A stretch of 58,979 nucleotides of DNA from Aeromonas rivuli. GTDB taxonomy: Bacteria > Pseudomonadota > Gammaproteobacteria > Enterobacterales > Aeromonadaceae. Each line of letters begins with the position of its first letter. Position 1 is the stretch's first letter. Below, one piece after another: positions 20,701 through 30,058 of the stretch. The position numbers were made by a program, and so were the translations under genes. The DNA lies in assembly GCF_000820045.1 (NCBI RefSeq), contig NZ_CDBJ01000087.1, positions 39,181 through 98,159 on the forward strand, written 5' to 3'. Below the pieces are notes generated by a model that saw nothing but the letters and a program-made list of their open reading frames with translations, was not told the origin of the DNA and did no database searches.

Positions 20701-21369
20701 ATGATGGAATTCGATCTCGATTACACGCTGGGGCTGTTTCCGATCCTGCTCAAATACCTGGGCACGACCATGGAAATGGCCCTGTGGGGATTCGTACTGG
20801 CACTCGTCCTGTCGCTGATATTGGCGATAGTGCGGGTGTTTCGCGTTCCCGTCATTCACTGGTTGGCCATGCTCTATATCTCGTTCTTCCGAGGTACCCC
20901 GCTGCTGGTCCAGCTGTTCCTGCTCTATTACGGTCTGCCGCAACTCTTTCCCATCTTCGTGGGAATGGACGCTTTTACCGCATCCATCGTCGGCCTGACC
21001 CTGCACTTTGCCGCTTACATGGCCGAGTCGATCCGTGCCGCCATTCTGGGTATCCACAAGAGCCAGATGGAAGCCGCCCTCAGCATCGGCATGAGCAAGC
21101 TGCAGGCCATGCAGCGCATCATCTTGCCCCAGGCTGCCCGCATCGCCACGCCCTCGCTGATGAACTACTTCATCGACATGATCAAGAGTACCTCCCTCGC
21201 CTTCACCCTGGGCGTGGCCGAGATCATGGGCAAAGCGCAGATGGAAGCCGCTTCGTCGTTCAAGTTCTTCGAGAGCTTCATGGCGGTGGCCCTGGTCTAC
21301 TGGGTAGTGGTCATCTTCTTCACCCGCATCCAGCACCTGCTGGAAGTGCGCCTCAACCGCGCCTATTAA
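20701..21369 (+). CDS. Amino-acid (cystine-type) ABC transporter, permease
   Basis: The 222-residue inner-membrane permease has about five helices and the HisM-type motif region [22 protein letters not shown], which contacts the ATPase. [19 protein letters not shown] is typical of polar amino-acid importers such as TcyL/YecS. It begins directly after the binding-protein stop; a second ATG is the next codon, so the exact start could be 20704. Confidence 0.9.
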   Translation: MMEFDLDYTLGLFPILLKYLGTTMEMALWGFVLALVLSLILAIVRVFRVPVIHWLAMLYISFFRGTPLLVQLFLLYYGLPQLFPIFVGMDAFTASIVGLTLHFAAYMAESIRAAILGIHKSQMEAALSIGMSKLQAMQRIILPQAARIATPSLMNYFIDMIKSTSLAFTLGVAEIMGKAQMEAASSFKFFESFMAVALVYWVVVIFFTRIQHLLEVRLNRAY

Positions 21370-21382
21370 GGAGAGACAACTC

Positions 21383-22117
21383 ATGATCAAACTGAGCGGC
21401 CTCACCAAGGCATTCGATGGCAATGTTGTGCTCAACAACATCGATCTGGAGATAAAGAAGGGCGAAATCGTGGTCGTCATAGGGCCGTCAGGCACCGGCA
21501 AGTCGACCCTGCTGCGCTGCCTCAATCTGCTGGAAACCCCGGATGCCGGCACCCTGGCCATCGACGATATCCAACTCGATCTGGCCAAGGCGAGCGAGAA
21601 AGAGGCGATAGAGCTGCGCAAGCGCGCCTCCTTTGTGTTCCAGAACTATGCCCTGTTTGCCAACAAGACGGCGCTGGACAACATCGCCGAGGGGTTGGTG
21701 ACCGTCTGGAAACAGCCCAAGGCGGAGGCTCGTGCCACGGCGCTGGCCATCCTCAAGGAGATAGGCCTCACCGATAAGCAGGATGCCTACCCGGCATCGC
21801 TGTCCGGCGGCCAGCAGCAGCGGGTCGGCATCGCCCGCGCCATGGCCGCCCACTCCAAGGTCATACTGTTCGACGAGCCCACCTCGGCCCTCGATCCCGA
21901 ATGGGTTGATGAAGTGCTGGGTCTGATGAAGCAACTCGCCCGCCGACACCAGACCATGGTGGTGGTCACCCATGAGATAGAGTTTGCCCGGGACGTGGCG
22001 GATCGGGTGATCTTCATGGAGGGAGGACGGATCGTCGAGCAGGGTCCACCGGATCAGATACTGGTCGATCCCAAGGATCCCCGTACCCGGGAATTCTTGC
22101 GCAAAGTGCTGAAGTAG
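21383..22117 (+). CDS. Amino-acid (cystine-type) ABC transporter, ATP-binding protein
   Basis: The 244-residue ATPase has Walker [10 protein letters not shown], the signature [14 protein letters not shown], Walker [13 protein letters not shown] and the H-loop VVVTHE. It would energise uptake with the preceding binding protein and permease. The ATG is preceded by AAGGAGAG. A terminator follows nine bases after the stop. Confidence 0.92.
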   Translation: MIKLSGLTKAFDGNVVLNNIDLEIKKGEIVVVIGPSGTGKSTLLRCLNLLETPDAGTLAIDDIQLDLAKASEKEAIELRKRASFVFQNYALFANKTALDNIAEGLVTVWKQPKAEARATALAILKEIGLTDKQDAYPASLSGGQQQRVGIARAMAAHSKVILFDEPTSALDPEWVDEVLGLMKQLARRHQTMVVVTHEIEFARDVADRVIFMEGGRIVEQGPPDQILVDPKDPRTREFLRKVLK

Positions 22118-22125
22118 CACACCAC

Positions 22126-22147
22126 AGGCGGCCTGGCCGCCTTTTTT
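22126..22147 (+). terminator. Terminator after the ABC transporter operon
   Basis: A seven-base stem (AGGCGGC/GCCGCCT) with loop CTG is followed by a run of T residues. Confidence 0.85.
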
Positions 22148-22159
22148 AATGAAGGATCC

Positions 22160-22187
22160 TTGTTTAACCAGGGCATGCCAGTATAAT
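22160..22187 (+). promoter_or_regulatory. Sigma-70 promoter of rpmH-rnpA
   Basis: TTGTTT at 22160-22165 and a perfect TATAAT at 22182-22187 are separated by 16 bases. This leaves a leader of about 190 bases before rpmH. Confidence 0.65.
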
Positions 22188-22276
22188 CCTGAGCCCGCGA
22201 TCCTCCGGATCTTGTGTCGGCCCTCTACTTATTTTGCAGTTGGTGACCGATACCGGCTTAGGCGGATTGACTAAAA

Positions 22277-22351
22277 GCCGAACTCTGTTTAGAATTCGGC
22301 CTCTTTTGCTAGTCGTCACACGCTATAGCTGGCGCGTCGGCTCAGTGTGAC
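22277..22351 (+). promoter_or_regulatory. Structured leader of rpmH
   Basis: Two inverted repeats lie in the leader. GCCGAA (22277-22282) pairs with TTCGGC (22295-22300) and is followed by CTCTTTTGC, an attenuator-like shape. GTCACAC (22315-22321) pairs with GTGTGAC (22345-22351). Control by attenuation or by a ribosomal protein is possible but not shown. Confidence 0.4.
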
Positions 22352-22384
22352 AATCAAAACTGTACAGAAATACGGAATCTAATC

Positions 22385-22522
22385 ATGAGTAAACGTACTT
22401 TTCAGCCGTCCAACCTGAAGCGCAAGCGCTCTCACGGTTTCCGCGCCCGCATGGCTACTGCCAACGGTCGTAAAGTTTTGGCCGCTCGTCGTGCCAAGGG
22501 TCGTGCCCGTCTGGCAGCTTAA
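22385..22522 (+). CDS. rpmH: 50S ribosomal protein L34
   Basis: The 45-residue, highly basic protein reads [19 protein letters not shown], then [19 protein letters not shown], which is the L34 signature. L34 is part of the large ribosomal subunit. The last base of its stop codon is the first base of the rnpA start, so the two are translationally coupled. One residue shorter than E. coli L34. Confidence 0.98.
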   Translation: MSKRTFQPSNLKRKRSHGFRARMATANGRKVLAARRAKGRARLAA

Positions 22523-22881
22523 TGCCCACGCCGCACACCTTCGCTCGGGAGTTACGTCTGTTAACTCCCGAACACTTCAAACGCGTTTTCGCAGAGCCTG
22601 TCCGGGCCGCTTCCCCGCAAATAACGCTTCTCGCCTGTCCTAATACTCTCGAACATCCCCGTCTTGGTCTCGCTGTGCCCAAAAAAGCACTCAAGCGCGC
22701 CGTGTGGCGTAATCGTGTCAAGCGAGTGGTACGGGAAAGCTTTCGTCTCAATCAAACCAACCTGCCCGCTATCGACATCGTCGTGATCGCCAAGGCCGGT
22801 GTGAAAGAGATGGATAACGAGGAACTCTTCAAGTTACTGGAAAAGCTATGGCGCACCCTGTCACGCCGTTGCAATGGGTAG
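22522..22881 (+). CDS. rnpA: Ribonuclease P protein component
   Basis: The 119-residue basic protein is the cofactor of the RNase P RNA in tRNA 5' processing. The conserved RNP motif region [18 protein letters not shown] and the segment [12 protein letters not shown] identify it. The start overlaps the rpmH stop by one base and its end overlaps yidD by 34 bases. Confidence 0.97.
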   Translation: MPTPHTFARELRLLTPEHFKRVFAEPVRAASPQITLLACPNTLEHPRLGLAVPKKALKRAVWRNRVKRVVRESFRLNQTNLPAIDIVVIAKAGVKEMDNEELFKLLEKLWRTLSRRCNG

Positions 22882-23096
22882 CTATCAAACTGATACGCCT
22901 GTATCAGCTAATCATTAGTCCCCTGCTGGGGCCGCGCTGCCGTTTTACTCCAACTTGTTCCCAATTTGCGATAGAAGCTCTCCGACTTCACGGTTTCATA
23001 AAAGGCGTTTGGTTAGCCAGCAAACGTCTATTAAAATGCCATCCCTTATCCGAGGGTGGTTATGACCCGGTTCCGCAACCAAAGCGAAGAAACTGA
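22848..23096 (+). CDS. yidD: Membrane protein insertion efficiency factor YidD
   Basis: The 82-residue protein has an amphipathic N-terminal helix ([20 protein letters not shown]), the conserved cysteine-containing [14 protein letters not shown], and the [13 protein letters not shown] motif of the YidD family. It is thought to help YidC-dependent membrane insertion. It overlaps the end of rnpA and is six bases before yidC. Confidence 0.96.
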   Translation: MAHPVTPLQWVAIKLIRLYQLIISPLLGPRCRFTPTCSQFAIEALRLHGFIKGVWLASKRLLKCHPLSEGGYDPVPQPKRRN

Positions 23097-23101
23097 AGAC
23101 T

Positions 23102-24745
23102 ATGCAATCACAACGCAATCTACTCCTGATCGGTTTGCTGTTCGTGAGCTTTCTGCTCTGGCAACAGTGGGAGTCCGACAAGGCTCCGAAGCCGGCCCCT
23201 GTGGCCCAAACTGAACATTTCGTGCCTGAAGCCGGTCAGACCGGTGATATTCCTCAGGTTTCCGAGCAAGCAGCCGATGCCAATGCCGCCCGCAAGCTGA
23301 TCACCGTCTCCTCTGACGTGCTCAAACTGACCCTGGATACCCAGGGTGGCGATATCGTTTCTGCCCAACTGCTGGCCCACAAGCTGCAAGAAGGCATGGA
23401 TGAGCCGTTCACTCTGCTGACCAGCCAGCCCCAGTTCATCTATGTCGCCCAGAGTGGTCTGGTCGGTCGTGATGGTCCGGATAGCCGACCCGAAGGCCGC
23501 CCCACCTACGAAGCCGCCCAGACCAGCTTCCAGCTGGCCGAGGGTCAGGATCAAATCGTGGTGCCGATGACCTGGACCGACAGCAAGGGTGTGGTCTTCA
23601 CCAAGCGCTTCGTGCTCAAGCGTGGTGACTATGCCGTTGGCGTCGATTACCAGATCGACAACAAATCCACCGAACCGGTACAGGTGCAGTTCTACGGTCA
23701 GCTCAAGCAGACCGTGACCACGCCCAAGGATCAGGAAGGTCATGCCCTGGTGGCGAGTGCCTACCGCGGTGGTGCCTTCTCCAGCGAAGAGAGCCGCTAC
23801 AAGAAGTACACCTTCGATGAGATGAAGGATGCCGACCTGAACAAGACCACCAAGGGTGGTTGGGTCGCCATGCTGCAGCACTACTTCGTCTCCGCCTGGG
23901 CACCGAACGCCAGCGACACCAACAGCTTCTATAGCCGCACCATCCCTGGCAAAGACCAGGCGATCATCGGCTACAAGGCGCCCATGGTTGACGTGGCTGC
24001 CGGCCAGCAGAGCGAAGTGACCAGCAAACTGTGGGTCGGTCCGAAATTGCAGGACAAGATGGCCACGGTTGCCGAGCACCTGGATCTGTCCGTCGATTAC
24101 GGCTGGCTCTGGTTCATCGCTCAGCCGCTGCACTGGTTGCTGACCGTGTTCCACGGTTTCGTGGGTAACTGGGGTGTGGCCATCATCATGCTGACCCTGC
24201 TGGTTCGCGGCATCATGTTCCCGCTGACCAAAGCCCAGTACACCTCCATGGCCAAGATGCGCATGCTTCAGCCCAAGCTGGCCGCGCTCAAGGAACGCTT
24301 CGGTGACGATCGCCAGAAGATGTCCCAGGGCATGATGGAGCTGTACAAGAAGGAGAAGGTCAACCCGCTGGGCGGCTGTCTGCCTATCCTGGTCCAGATG
24401 CCGATCTTCATCTCCCTGTACTGGGCGCTGATGGAATCGGTCGAGCTGCGCCACGCGCCGTTTGCCCTCTGGATCACTGACCTGTCGGTCAAGGACCCCT
24501 TCTTCGTACTGCCAATCCTCATGGGCGCCTCCATGTGGTATCTGCAGAAGATGAGCCCGACCACCATCACGGACCCCATGCAGCAGAAGGTGATGCAGTT
24601 CATGCCCATCATCTTTACCTTCATGTTCCTCTGGTTCCCGGCTGGCCTGACCCTGTACTGGTTGGTGAGTAACGTCATCTCCATTACCCAGCAGACCATC
24701 ATCTACCGTCAACTGGAGAAGAAAGGGCTGCACACTCGCACCTGA
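23102..24745 (+). CDS. yidC: Membrane protein insertase YidC
   Basis: The 547-residue inner-membrane insertase (548 in E. coli) starts with a membrane helix (NLLLIGLLFVSFLLW), then a large periplasmic domain (about residues 25-340) and the conserved five-helix core with GVAIIMLTLLVRGIMFP, PLGGCLPILVQMPIFISLYW and a final FPAGLTLYWLVSNVISI helix. It works with SecYEG or alone and inserts proteins such as the ATP synthase c subunit. It is the last gene of rpmH-rnpA-yidD-yidC. Confidence 0.98.
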   Translation: MQSQRNLLLIGLLFVSFLLWQQWESDKAPKPAPVAQTEHFVPEAGQTGDIPQVSEQAADANAARKLITVSSDVLKLTLDTQGGDIVSAQLLAHKLQEGMDEPFTLLTSQPQFIYVAQSGLVGRDGPDSRPEGRPTYEAAQTSFQLAEGQDQIVVPMTWTDSKGVVFTKRFVLKRGDYAVGVDYQIDNKSTEPVQVQFYGQLKQTVTTPKDQEGHALVASAYRGGAFSSEESRYKKYTFDEMKDADLNKTTKGGWVAMLQHYFVSAWAPNASDTNSFYSRTIPGKDQAIIGYKAPMVDVAAGQQSEVTSKLWVGPKLQDKMATVAEHLDLSVDYGWLWFIAQPLHWLLTVFHGFVGNWGVAIIMLTLLVRGIMFPLTKAQYTSMAKMRMLQPKLAALKERFGDDRQKMSQGMMELYKKEKVNPLGGCLPILVQMPIFISLYWALMESVELRHAPFALWITDLSVKDPFFVLPILMGASMWYLQKMSPTTITDPMQQKVMQFMPIIFTFMFLWFPAGLTLYWLVSNVISITQQTIIYRQLEKKGLHTRT

Positions 24746-24766
24746 TCTTCACAGCCATGACGAAAG

Positions 24767-24791
24767 AGGCGGCCTTAGGGCCGCCTTTTTT
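24767..24791 (+). terminator. Terminator after yidC
   Basis: AGGCGGCC and GGCCGCCT pair around loop TTAG, followed by a T-run. Confidence 0.9.
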
Positions 24792-24845
24792 ATTACAATG
24801 TCCGCAATGACAGAACCCGTTCCCGGATGAGTGAGCCCAAGCAAG

Positions 24846-26207
24846 ATGACAACAGATACCATAGTGGCCCAGGCCACCGCCCCTGGCCGTGGCGGCGTCG
24901 GCATAGTGCGGGTCTCAGGCCCCGCTGCCGAACAGGTGGCCGAGATAGTACTCGGCAAGCGACCCCGGGTACGCTATGCCGAATACCTGCCGTTCAAGGA
25001 TGAGCAGGATCAGCCGCTGGATCAGGGCATTGCCCTGCTGTTCAAGGCCCCCAACAGCTTCACCGGCGAAGATGTGCTGGAGCTGCAGGGCCACGGCGGC
25101 CCCGTCATCATGGACATGCTGGTGCGCCGTATCTTGCAGATCAAAGGGCTGCGCCCCGCCCGCCCCGGCGAGTTCAGCGAACGCGCCTTCATGAACGACA
25201 AGCTGGATCTGGCCCAGGCCGAGGCCATCGCCGATCTGATTGAAGCCTCCAGCGAGCAGGCCGCCCGCAGCGCCATGCACTCCCTGCAGGGTCAGTTCTC
25301 CAGCAAGATACAGCATCTGGTCGAGAGCCTGATCCACCTGCGCATCTATGTGGAAGCCGCCATCGACTTCCCGGACGAGGAGATAGACTTCCTCTCCGAC
25401 GGCAAGGTGTCGGGGGACTTGCACGCCATCATGACCGAGCTGGACGGGGTGCGGGCAGAAGCCAAACAGGGTGCCCTGCTGCGCGAAGGGATGAAGGTGG
25501 TGATCGCCGGTCGTCCCAACGCGGGCAAGTCCAGCCTGCTCAACGCTCTGGCCGGTCGCGAGTCAGCCATCGTCACCGAGATAGCCGGCACCACCCGCGA
25601 CGTGCTGCGCGAGCACATCCACCTGGATGGCATGCCACTGCACATCATCGACACCGCTGGCCTGCGCGACACCCAGGATCAGGTGGAAAAGATCGGCATA
25701 GAGCGGGCCTGGGCCGAGATAGCCCAGGCAGACCGGGTGCTGTTCATGGTGGATGGCACAACGACCGATGCGATAGACCCGCGGGAGATCTGGCCGGACT
25801 TCGTCGATCGCCTGCCAAAAAACATCGGCCTCACCGTGGTGCGCAACAAGGCCGATCTGACCGGCGAAGACTTGGCCCCGAGCCAGGAGCTGGGTCACGC
25901 GGTCTACCGCATCTCCGCCAAGACAGAGCTGGGGCTGCCTGCCCTGCGGGATCACCTCAAGGCCTGCATGGGCTTCCAGGGCAACACCGAAGGGGGCTTC
26001 ATGGCTCGCCGTCGCCACCTGGATGCCCTGGAGCGCGCCGCCGAGCGGCTGCTAGTGGCCAAGGAGCAACTCGAGGTCTATGTCGCCGGTGAGCTGGTGG
26101 CCGAGGAGCTGCGCCTGGCACAAGAGTCCCTGTCCGAGATCACCGGCGAGTTCAGCTCGGACGATCTGCTGGGCCGCATCTTCTCCAGCTTCTGCATCGG
26201 CAAGTAA
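24846..26207 (+). CDS. mnmE: tRNA modification GTPase MnmE (TrmE)
   Basis: MnmE works with MnmG (encoded at 35241) to form the cmnm5 group on wobble uridine of certain tRNAs. The 453-residue protein (454 in E. coli) has the N-terminal tetrahydrofolate-binding domain ([20 protein letters not shown]), a G domain with [16 protein letters not shown], the DTAGLRD switch and NKAD, and the C-terminal FCIGK with the conserved cysteine. I chose the ATG at 24846 by alignment; an in-frame GTG at 24831 would add five residues. Confidence 0.96.
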   Translation: MTTDTIVAQATAPGRGGVGIVRVSGPAAEQVAEIVLGKRPRVRYAEYLPFKDEQDQPLDQGIALLFKAPNSFTGEDVLELQGHGGPVIMDMLVRRILQIKGLRPARPGEFSERAFMNDKLDLAQAEAIADLIEASSEQAARSAMHSLQGQFSSKIQHLVESLIHLRIYVEAAIDFPDEEIDFLSDGKVSGDLHAIMTELDGVRAEAKQGALLREGMKVVIAGRPNAGKSSLLNALAGRESAIVTEIAGTTRDVLREHIHLDGMPLHIIDTAGLRDTQDQVEKIGIERAWAEIAQADRVLFMVDGTTTDAIDPREIWPDFVDRLPKNIGLTVVRNKADLTGEDLAPSQELGHAVYRISAKTELGLPALRDHLKACMGFQGNTEGGFMARRRHLDALERAAERLLVAKEQLEVYVAGELVAEELRLAQESLSEITGEFSSDDLLGRIFSSFCIGK

Positions 26208-26225
26208 GTCCCTGCCCCAGCCAAC

Positions 26226-26256
26226 AAAAAGCCCAAGGCACTGCCTTGGGCTTTTT
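26226..26256. terminator. Bidirectional terminator between mnmE and fhuB
   Basis: AAAAAGCCCAAGGCA and TGCCTTGGGCTTTTT are separated by one base, giving a long stem with T-runs on both strands between convergent genes. Confidence 0.9.
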
Positions 26257-26282
26257 CATGGTAAAAACGGTCATTCGCAACC

Positions 26283-28289
26283 TTAGAGCCGGCGCAGACA
26301 CCACATAAAGTAAGCGCCCCCTAACAAGGTAGAGATCAGCCCGGCCGGGATCTCCATTGGGAAGAGCAGTTGCTGACCCGCCCAGTCCGCCAGCACCATC
26401 AACAGGGCGCCGCACAGGCTGGCGCCGAGCAGATGAGCACGCGCTCGCACCAATCCCATCAGCTTGGCCATGTGGGGGGCGAGCAAGCCGACGAATGAGA
26501 GTGGCCCTATCACCAGGGTGGCACTGGCGGTGAGCAGGGCCACCAGCAGCAACATAATCAGCTGAGCGCGCTGGGTGTTGACCCCCAGCGATCCGGCGGC
26601 CGCCCCCCCCAAAGGCAAAATATCGAGCCAGCGTCCCAGGGCCAGGGCTCCTGTCAGCATGATGCCTGCCAACAGGGCGAGTCCCAGCGCCATGGGGCTT
26701 GTCACGTAATAGGTAGACCCCGAGACCCAGGCCAGCAGCAGTTGCACCCTGGGATCGCCGTTGGCCAGGGCGATGCTCTGCACTGGCTCCAACATGGCGG
26801 TGATGGCGATGCCACATAGCAGGATCCGCTCGGGCTGAAAGCCACTGCGCCTGTTCAACGCCAGCAACAGCACGAGTACCAGCACTGCCCCTGCAACCCC
26901 CGCCAGCAACATCAGCGGCAGTGGCAAGGCGGGTAGCAGGAAGGCCGCCAGCAGTAACCCCATGACGGTGCCACCACTCACCCCCAGCAGCTCGGGACTC
27001 GCCATGGGATTGCGGCTGACCCTTTGCAGCAAGGTTCCCGCCAGCGCCAACAAGATACCGGCGGCGGCCGCCGACAGGGTGCGGGGCAATCGCCACTCCC
27101 ATTGCGCCTGCCAGCGTGCCAGCGATGGCCAGCTCCAGCCATTGACGCCCTGCCCCAGCGCCAGTGAGCCTATCAGGGCCAGCAGCAGCGCCAACCCCAG
27201 CCCCCACAGCAGTCGGGATGGGTGAGGATGGCGCGGTATGGTCAGGGCGGCAGTCACCTTGGGTTGCTGCTTGTGCAGGGCGAGCCGAGGGATGAGCCAG
27301 AGCAACAGGGGCGCACCCAGCAGTGCCGTCATGGCCCCCGTCGGTATCATCAGTGGCCAGAAGCGACTCGCCCCCTGCAACAGCAGATCCGTGAGACTGA
27401 GCAGCAGGGCGCCCAACAGCGGGGCCCACAACAGACGCTGGCCGAGGGAGCGAGCCCCTAGCAATCTGACCATGATGGGGGCAGCCAGGCCAATGAAACC
27501 TATGATGCCGACCACGCTCACCACACAGGCGGTGACAAATACCGCGACGCCCAATCCGGCAAAACGCAGCTTCTTGAGGGATACCCCCAGGCTGCGAGCA
27601 CTGGCATCGTCCAGCTCCAGCACAGCCAGGGGGCGAAGCAAGACGGCGGCCAGGCCCAGCCCCAGCAGCAGGCGGGGCAGCAGATAGTTCACCCCCTCCC
27701 AGCTATCCTGAGCCAGGGCACCACTGCCCCACACCAGCATGCCCTTGAGCTCTTCCTGATGAAACAGCAGCAGCGCCAGACTGATGGCCCCCAGATAGAG
27801 GTTGATCACCAGACCCGCGAAGACGATGACCAGGGGATTGAGATCCCGTCGCCAGGTGAGCATGAAGACCAGGGCCATGGCCCCTGCCCCTCCCGCCATG
27901 GCGATCCACTCCCGCGCCACCAGCAGACCCGGGGCCAGCAAGGTTGCCAGCAGGAGCGCAAGCTGGGCCCCCGAGGCGACCCCGAGGGTGGTGGGCGAGG
28001 CGAGTGGATTGCGCAGCACTTGTTGCATCAGGACGCCGGCCAGCGCCAACCCGGCTCCCGCCAGCAGCGTGACGGCGAGTCGCGGCAGCAGGCTAAAGTG
28101 CATCACCGCCTGACGGGCATCCCCATAATCCGGGTTCAGCATGGCCTGGGGCCAGAGGGAAAAAGGTAACCAGTGGCTCAATACCCACCCGGCGACCGCG
28201 CAGGTCAGCAGCAACAATACCAGGCAGAGCAAGGCCGCGGGGCCCGGTAGTACGCCCCGGTTCAGGGGGCGTTGTGACAGGCTATTCAT
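26283..28289 (-). CDS. fhuB: Iron-hydroxamate ABC transporter permease FhuB
   Basis: The 668-residue permease is a tandem fusion of two FecCD-type halves of about ten helices each, as in FhuB of E. coli (660 residues). Each half has the GAGLALAGVLMQQVLRNPLA or GTLLQRVSRNPMASPELLG segment and the GFIGLAAP or SFVGLLAPH loop that contacts the ATPase. It moves ferric hydroxamates through the inner membrane. The ATG at 28289 (GGAG six bases before) overlaps the fhuD end by eight bases; an ATG at 28304 would add five residues. Confidence 0.94.
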   Translation of the reverse strand: MNSLSQRPLNRGVLPGPAALLCLVLLLLTCAVAGWVLSHWLPFSLWPQAMLNPDYGDARQAVMHFSLLPRLAVTLLAGAGLALAGVLMQQVLRNPLASPTTLGVASGAQLALLLATLLAPGLLVAREWIAMAGGAGAMALVFMLTWRRDLNPLVIVFAGLVINLYLGAISLALLLFHQEELKGMLVWGSGALAQDSWEGVNYLLPRLLLGLGLAAVLLRPLAVLELDDASARSLGVSLKKLRFAGLGVAVFVTACVVSVVGIIGFIGLAAPIMVRLLGARSLGQRLLWAPLLGALLLSLTDLLLQGASRFWPLMIPTGAMTALLGAPLLLWLIPRLALHKQQPKVTAALTIPRHPHPSRLLWGLGLALLLALIGSLALGQGVNGWSWPSLARWQAQWEWRLPRTLSAAAAGILLALAGTLLQRVSRNPMASPELLGVSGGTVMGLLLAAFLLPALPLPLMLLAGVAGAVLVLVLLLALNRRSGFQPERILLCGIAITAMLEPVQSIALANGDPRVQLLLAWVSGSTYYVTSPMALGLALLAGIMLTGALALGRWLDILPLGGAAAGSLGVNTQRAQLIMLLLVALLTASATLVIGPLSFVGLLAPHMAKLMGLVRARAHLLGASLCGALLMVLADWAGQQLLFPMEIPAGLISTLLGGAYFMWCLRRL

Positions 28290-29166
28290 GGGGTACTCCG
28301 GCATCGGTGGTCAGAGCCAGGCTCAGTTGCTGGGCGAAACGGCGAGCCGACAACACGCCACCGAAACTCCACACAGGAGGAAGATGCAGCGGCTTGGCGC
28401 GCTGTACCAGGGGCAGATGTTGCCAGAGTCCGGGGGCCGCCAGCTTGGCGGCCACGCCACTTGGCAAGGGGTCGACGATGACCAGCCGGGCTTCATCCAT
28501 GGTGGCGAAGCTCTCTATGCTGACCGAGGTGAATCCCCAGTAATTGGTTGGCGCCTGCCAGGCATTGCGCAGCCCCAGCTTGCCCATCACAGAGTCATAC
28601 ATGCTGTGCTGCCCGAACACCCGCACGTGGCGCTCATCGATAAACTGCACCAGCAATAGCGGGGGCAGGTGCTTGGGCAACCCGGCCTTGAGTTCAGCCA
28701 GCTCCTCATCCAGCCCGGTCAACAAGCTGTCCGCCTCCGCTGACTTGTCGACCAGGGCGGCAATGTCCCGGGTCGCGCCGGCGAGCTGAGCCCAATAATC
28801 CCCCTCCGGGGAGTAGAGGGTAATGGATTTGACCGGCGCTATCTGGCTCAGAGTGGGGGCCAGAGGGGCAGCCAGGGGCGAGATGAGGATGAGATCAGGT
28901 TCGAGTTCGGCCAGCAGCTCACGGTTCGGTTGGGCCCGCAGACCGAGATCCACCACGGATGGCGGCATCACGGGCTCCGTCACCCAGGCGCCATAAGAGC
29001 CCATGTCCCCCATGCCCGCCGGGGTAATACCCAGGGCAAGCAGGGTCTCGGCGATGGTCCAGTCAACGGTCGCGATACGGGGTTCAGCCTGCACGGAAGA
29101 GACAAGCGAGGTCGGCAGGCAGATGAGCCCCAGCAAGGCGATGCCCAGCGATTTGAATCTGTTCAC
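28282..29166 (-). CDS. fhuD: Iron-hydroxamate-binding protein FhuD
   Basis: The 294-residue periplasmic protein starts at GTG with GAGGT upstream, has a signal peptide (to about SSVQA) and the class III (helical backbone) siderophore-binding fold: RIATVDWTIAETLLALG, PNRELLAELEPDLILIS and the C-terminal VWSFGGVLSARRFA. It delivers ferric hydroxamates to FhuB/FhuC. It sits seven bases after fhuC. Confidence 0.92.
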   Translation of the reverse strand: MNRFKSLGIALLGLICLPTSLVSSVQAEPRIATVDWTIAETLLALGITPAGMGDMGSYGAWVTEPVMPPSVVDLGLRAQPNRELLAELEPDLILISPLAAPLAPTLSQIAPVKSITLYSPEGDYWAQLAGATRDIAALVDKSAEADSLLTGLDEELAELKAGLPKHLPPLLLVQFIDERHVRVFGQHSMYDSVMGKLGLRNAWQAPTNYWGFTSVSIESFATMDEARLVIVDPLPSGVAAKLAAPGLWQHLPLVQRAKPLHLPPVWSFGGVLSARRFAQQLSLALTTDAGVPHE

Positions 29167-29173
29167 AACGACC

Positions 29174-29938
29174 TCACAATATGGCGATGGAGTGGCTCTG
29201 CGCCGGGTGACGCATCACAGCCATGGGAATGCCGTAGACAGACTCCAGGGTCTCGCTGGTCATGATGGATTCCGGCTCCCCTTGTACCAGCACCGACCCC
29301 GAGTGCAGCGCCACCAGATGATCGCAGAAACGGGCCGCCATGTTGATGTCGTGGATGACGATGATGACCCCCAGATCCAGCTGCTGGCAGAGGGTGCGGA
29401 TCAGGGTCAGCACCTCCACCTGATGGGCCACATCCAGTGCGGCCAAAGGTTCATCCAGCAGGATGAAACGGCTCTCCTGGGCCAGCAACATGGCGAGCCA
29501 GACTCGTCCCCGCTCTCCGCCTGAGAGGGTATCCACCAGCCGATCGGCAAAGGCCTGGGTGTGGGTCAGATTGATGGCTTGCTCGACCTTCTCCTTGTCC
29601 TGCTGGCGATGACGGCCAAAGAGGCCACGCCAGGGATAACGGCCAAACTCGACCAGCTCGCGGCCCAGCAAGTTATCGGTACTCGGCAGGTGCTGGGGCA
29701 GATAGGCAACCTGGCGTGCAAACTCCTGATGGCCCCAGTCGGCCAGGGGGCGGCCGTCAAAGCAGATCTCGCCGCCATGGTAATTCTGCTGGCGAGCCAG
29801 CAACTTGATCAGGGTCGATTTGCCGGAGCCATTATGGCCGATGAGGCCATAGACCTTGCCCTGCTCGAAGCTCAGGCTGGTGGGTTGCAGCAGCGTCTTG
29901 CCCTGAATGGCAAAACCGGCGGATTTCATCTCAAACAT
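29174..29938 (-). CDS. fhuC: Iron-hydroxamate ABC transporter ATPase FhuC
   Basis: The 254-residue ATPase has Walker A GHNGSGKST, signature LSGGERGRVWLAMLLAQ, Walker B FILLDEPLAALD and the H-loop VIHDINMA, typical of siderophore transporters. I chose the ATG at 29938 (MFEMKSAGFAIQGK) because family similarity starts there; the frame extends 25 codons upstream to 30013 with no family resemblance. The ribosome site is weak, which leaves the start uncertain. Confidence 0.92.
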   Translation of the reverse strand: MFEMKSAGFAIQGKTLLQPTSLSFEQGKVYGLIGHNGSGKSTLIKLLARQQNYHGGEICFDGRPLADWGHQEFARQVAYLPQHLPSTDNLLGRELVEFGRYPWRGLFGRHRQQDKEKVEQAINLTHTQAFADRLVDTLSGGERGRVWLAMLLAQESRFILLDEPLAALDVAHQVEVLTLIRTLCQQLDLGVIIVIHDINMAARFCDHLVALHSGSVLVQGEPESIMTSETLESVYGIPMAVMRHPAQSHSIAIL

Positions 29939-30058
29939 CAGCAGTCCCGTTGGTGATGGCGCCCCATGGCAGAGGCGCCCTTGACATCTCGTGGGATGGG
30001 CTCCGCTCGACACAAGCCCGGCATACCCGGACGCAGAGCGGATCTGGTGCCCTCCCCT

